Source of the DNA: Gracilaria gracilis | Lineage: Eukaryota > Rhodophyta > Florideophyceae > Gracilariales > Gracilariaceae | NCBI GenBank assembly: GCA_030374805.1 | Contig: JARGSG010000038.1 | Span: forward strand, 62,001-126,000 | Length of the DNA stretch: 64,000 nucleotides | Direction of reading: 5' to 3' | In this document: positions 59,946-64,000 of the stretch, in pieces | Layout of the letters: each line of letters opens with the position of its first letter | Position numbering within the stretch: position 1 is the first letter of the stretch | Position numbers and translations under genes: made by a program | The notes under the pieces: model-generated | Seen by the model: the letters and a program-made list of their open reading frames with translations, nothing else | The model's database searches: none | What the model was told of the DNA's origin: nothing

Positions 59946-62823
59946 AACTCCATCTCATCAACAAGGAACGTGTATATCTTTGCATGCCACTGCCTTGGTG
60001 CCTGTCTAAGCCCATAGATGGCTTTCTTCAAACGACACACCAAGTCTTCGTTCCCTTGCTGTATGAAACCTTTTGGCTGCTCCATATACACTGTCTCCTC
60101 CAGGTCGCCGTTCAGAAACGCAATCTTCACATCTATCTGGTGCAAATGAAAGTCTCGCACAGCTGCAATCGACAGAATCATCCTGATCGAAGTGAACTTC
60201 ACCACTGGTGCATAAGCCTCTGCGAAGTCCACACCTTCAATCTGCAGGAATCCTCTAGCAACCATACGAGCCTTGTACCTGACATTCGGTTCACCAGATG
60301 GTGCAGCTTCATATTTCTGAACGTACACCCCCTTGCACGAAATCACGTTGCTGTCTGCTGGCCTAGGCACTAGATCCCATGTATCATGCTCTATCAGTGA
60401 CTGGTACTCGGTCTTCATTGCCTTTTTTTTCTATGCTTCGGAATCAAGACGTGACACAGTTTCACTATAAGAAGAAGGAGTGTCATCACTGGCCGTCAGA
60501 AGAGCAGTTCCACCCCACCAACGCGTAGTCTTCTTACTCTCACGTGTGGATCTACGAACAGGCTGTGTCTCTTGCCCTTCAGGCTCAACATGTGGAACTG
60601 ATGTGTAACCATCACTGGTACTCTCAGACGCATCATGGACATCAGGCGCAGGTGCCGAAGTGTCATCTTCACTGGGGTGACTGGATGTGTCAGTTTGGAG
60701 GAGGAATCTGGACTAGACATGTCACTCAACTCCATGTCAGCATAGTCCTCTTCCTCACAGTTCTCATGGTCTTCTAAGCCCGAAGACTCGTCAAAGCTCA
60801 CATCTCTTGACACAATCACCTTTCTCTTCTTACCGTCCCACAACTTGTACCCGTGGGACCCAGAAGTGTACCCAATGAAGATGGCTTCCTTTGCTCTGTC
60901 CTCCAGCTTCTTCAGCTTGTGATCCACAACTTTGTACCAGCATCGGCTCCCAAACACACGCAGATTGCTCACATCAGGCTTCTGACCATGCCACAGCTCG
61001 AATGGGGTCGACTTACTAGGAAGAGCTTTGCAGGTCACTCTGTTGCGTACATACACTGCTACGTTCAAGGCTTCAGCCCAAACGTTCTTTGGCAGTTGTT
61101 TGTGGTGCAACATCGATCTGACCAAGTCCATGAGTGTTCGGTTGAACCTTTCGGCAAGCCCATTCTGCTGTGGATTGTACGTCACTGTTCGCTGATGTTC
61201 AATACCTTGGCGCTCGAGTTCTTTGCGGAAACGATTGGACAGATACTCACCACCGTTGTCAGTGCGCAATGCACGTAGCACACTCTCACGTGCGGTGATG
61301 GTTTTCAACTTTCGTCCAGTCTGGTTTTCCACAAACTTGAGCCACCTCATGAACATTTGGAACACCTCATCTTTGATTTTGAGCATGTAAAAGAAGCAAT
61401 ACCTGCTGTGGTCGTCGATGAATGTGACAAAGTAGTGCGAGCCTCCCAAGGATTTCACACTTACTGGCCCTGAAACGTCCGAGTGGACAAGGTCCAGTAC
61501 GTGCTCTGCTCGTTCTTCCCTTTGCTTGGGAGTCGGAGCACGGGTTGCCTTTCCTACTACACACGAGCCACACACATCCAGCTTCTGTGCCAAATCCACA
61601 TTCAGCCCTGATACAACCTCATTGCGAGCCATATGTTTAATGCCTTCCACATTCACATGAGCCATTCGAGCATGCCAAAGAGACAGATCTGACACAAGGG
61701 CACTGTCCACATCTGTACGCTGTTCTGCTGCAGTGCGAAGGTAGTACAGGCCTTTGAAACGGCACCCGGAGGCAACCACTTTCGACCCTTTGTAAACACA
61801 TACCTTCTCTCTTTCAAACACTACCTTGCAGCCCAGATCACAGATCGCCGACACTGAAAGTAGGTGTTACCGTAAGGATGGCACGTGCACCACCTGTTTC
61901 AGTTTGCACTTACGTTTGGCGCCTTCCACACTCAGATCAAGCTCCACACTACCGCGACCCACAGACTCTAGTTTGGAATCATTGCCGATAATCACGCCAG
62001 AGGACACCTTGCTCTCATACGTTTGGAACATTGAGTCATCATACGTCATGTGTGCAGTCGCACCAGAGTCAATAATCCAGTCACTGTTAGTAAGCTTATC
62101 GGCACCTGTCGCAATGAGACATACAAAGTCAGAATCGTCGCCACTCGCACCAAGCTCACAGCTGAGCCCGGTATTCACACTGGGGTGAGCAGCATCGACC
62201 TGATTCTTCTTAGCCCCACCACGTTGTCTCTTGTAACAGTTCTTCTGGATATGACCCTTCTTGCCACAATAGTAACGTATAATTGACTTCAGTGACCTCT
62301 GACGCCCGACCAAAGCTGCGTCACTTCCGGACTGCTCCTTGGCACGATCATTCATTCGCTGCTCTTCTTGCAGCAAACGACTCTTCACGAACTCCAAACC
62401 GAGCTCGCGATCTCCGATCGTGGTGTCGATAGCGACAATGAGGTGCTCGAAACGTTCCAGAAGTCCACATAAGATGGCCATTGCAATGTTTTCTTCTTCA
62501 AATTTGACGTCCATGCTCTTGAGGTCAGAAGCTAAGTGACGAACATGATTGATGAATTGCAACATCTTCTGGTCGTCACGCATCTTGGCGGTGTAAAAAG
62601 CACGTCTGGCATTGATTCGGTTGAGAAGAGTCTTCCTCTGGAAAACATTGCATATGGCCTTCCACACATCGGCAGCAGCCTCCACATCGCGCACATGATC
62701 CAAATGTTCGTCACTGAGCGTAAGTCTAATGATAGCTCTGGCCTTTGAGTCGCGAGTTTCCCACTTGGACAATCTTCTGGATCGGTGGGTGGAGAGCTGG
62801 TGAGTTGATTCTTGAGATCCTAG
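59946..62823 (-). mobile_element. Copia-B element body, truncated
   Basis: A third Copia lineage on the minus strand. Parts: gag (62820-61867; RMNDRAKEQSG region, zinc knuckle YYCGKKGHIQKNCYK, then protease IDSGATAHMTYDDS), integrase (61854-60496; LWHARMAHVNVEG, CGSCVVGKATR, LVHSDVSGPV, TDNGGEYLSNRFRKEL, YNPQQNGLAERFNRTL), and the start of reverse transcriptase (60418-59946; YKARMVARGFLQIEGVDF, IDVKIAFLNGDLEETVYM, AIYGLRQAPRQWHAKI). Its gag head is cut off by the Copia-A LTR and its reverse transcriptase by Copia-2. It is broken, with about two breaks besides the cuts. Confidence 0.85.
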
Positions 62824-63634
62824 TGTTGGATGTTGACTTAGTGCTGTCACTGAAACCAAAAGTGGAGGGGAGCATGGGCTGTTTTGGAGGGTGCTGCTGG
62901 AAAAGCGCATATGCGCATTTGTGCAAACTCAACGTGAAACTGGCTTCTGATTGGCTACTGCAAATGTGCACATGCAACGTGGTGTGTACAAGTGTTATGG
63001 CACTACTGGGTTGTTCTGGGCTACACGTGTGTAGCTAGCACAGATGGGTATGCTGGACAGTGTGCACAGTTATGTACGTGGACATGTTGAACACATTGAT
63101 GCAACTTGGTGCGCTATGGTGATGAGTCAGGTACAGTCATGAGGATTACACGAACACTGTGGTAACATGTTGTGGGAACTTATGGCATTGAGTGAATTTG
63201 TGGTTACGTGGTACATGGTGAGCTGGAGCATACACATATTGGTGTGGTGTACGGACTACAGTGTATTGGCACGATGTGAGTTTGTGCATGGTCATCGTTA
63301 TGTGTAGGCACGTAACTTGTTGAGTAGGCACGTAACTTGTTATGCACTGTTGTGCACTGTTGTGCACTGTTGTGCCTTGTTAGTTGTAAGCTGTCATGAA
63401 TTGTGGCAGTGTTACCATGTTATGTCAGATGATGATTGGTAGTATTGAGTGTCCCTGCTTAGTGGCTTAGGTTTTACTCCGAGTGGAAGTGAGCGGGAGT
63501 GCGACGACGTAGTGCTATATAAGTTGTGACAGAAGCACCTCCAAGTAAATCCGAGCCAGAGCTGGCGAACTTCCTTTGCATATCCCCACCTTCCCTTTTT
63601 ATCAACCTTCCCTTCCCAGCTATAACCTCCATCA
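62824..63634 (+). repeat. Copia-A LTR (right copy)
   Basis: 811 bp, TGTTGGATGTTGAC to CCATCA, the same orientation as the copy at 14878-15676. TATATAAG is at 63516-63523. It carries one extra 10-bp tandem unit. On its left it meets Copia-B gag, which runs in the opposite direction. Confidence 0.85.
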
Positions 63635-64000
63635 GGTTATGGGGCCAGCCCCGCTGACCTCCGCCGTTATCGTTCGTCTCTCGCCGCTCTCCCACACCGC
63701 CGTTCACTCGTTTCGCTGTTTCTCTATCTCCGTTTTCTCGTTGCGTCGGGTGTGTTGACCGTGTTGTTGGTTGGTGTTGGTATTCTTTTTACGGTTTGCG
63801 TTCCTCCCTGAGGGCGTTGAGTTGGTAGTGGTTCGACGTTGACTCTCTAACGTGATTGGGTTTGGGTGCTCGTTTTTGCCCTCGTTGTCGATCGCTATCC
63901 GCTTGGGTTGGTCTCCCTCTAATGCTCTCCTTGTTGGGATCCCCGCGTCGTGTTTGCGGGTTCTGATCCGAAGGGTTGGGACCATTTTTTATCGAAGCCT
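63635..64000 (+). other. Copia-A leader, running out of the window
   Basis: A slightly altered primer site (GGTTATGGGGCC) follows the LTR. The pyrimidine-rich leader matches 15677-15889 for about 210 bases and then continues uniquely to the window end. The body of this Copia-A element lies beyond the window. Confidence 0.7.

Overview
The window is nuclear DNA of a eukaryote. It is a small patch of broken host genes (about 3.8-13.6 kb) set in a dense nest of transposable elements. The relics are a MUT9-type casein-kinase-1-like kinase, the cap-binding protein CBP80, the giant ubiquitin ligase BIG/UBR4 and a trihelix-like protein. The long reading frames carry no obvious introns. Intron-poor host frames, BIG and MUT9-like relics, and heavy Copia/Gypsy load fit an archaeplastid; a florideophyte red alga of the Chondrus type is my best guess. 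That guess is inference from gene style, not from any marker gene.

Left block (1-2980): the 3' end of a Ty3/Gypsy chromovirus-like element. It has a chromodomain tail, an unusually long non-coding tail and a probable 3' LTR. The stretch 57-2956 holds 28 exact copies of the self-complementary motif ACC-N5-GGT with ever-changing spacers, against fewer than one expected by chance. This is the most interesting signal in the window.

Host block (2981-14089): the MUT9-like kinase relic (minus strand, kinase N-lobe missing, two in-frame stops), an intact 419-residue HARBI1-type transposase, an N-terminal CBP80 piece, a C-terminal BIG/UBR4 piece that stops before the hemiRING module, and a broken trihelix-like gene. 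None of the host genes is intact.

Transposon nest (14090-64000): a Copia-A fragment with its LTR; a 5'-truncated LINE with an intact ORF2; a head-to-tail array of Copia-1 elements with a 6,000-bp repeat unit and shared LTRs (20404-49909); a 10.5-kb Ty3/Gypsy element (39235-49741) inserted in the hairpin of the array's last LTR; a related Copia-2 on the minus strand (49910-59945) that itself took in a solo Copia-1 LTR and a second, nearly identical LINE; then a Copia-B body (59946-62823) and another Copia-A LTR (62824-63634). The Copia lineages with a visible leader (Copia-1, Copia-2, Copia-A) carry a primer-binding site complementary to the anticodon arm of initiator tRNA-Met, the half-tRNA priming known from Drosophila copia.

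Nesting order read from the junctions: Copia-B is older than Copia-2. Copia-2 is older than the LINE, the solo LTR and the Copia-1 array edge. The array's last LTR is older than the Ty3 insertion. No rRNA, tRNA or CRISPR was seen.
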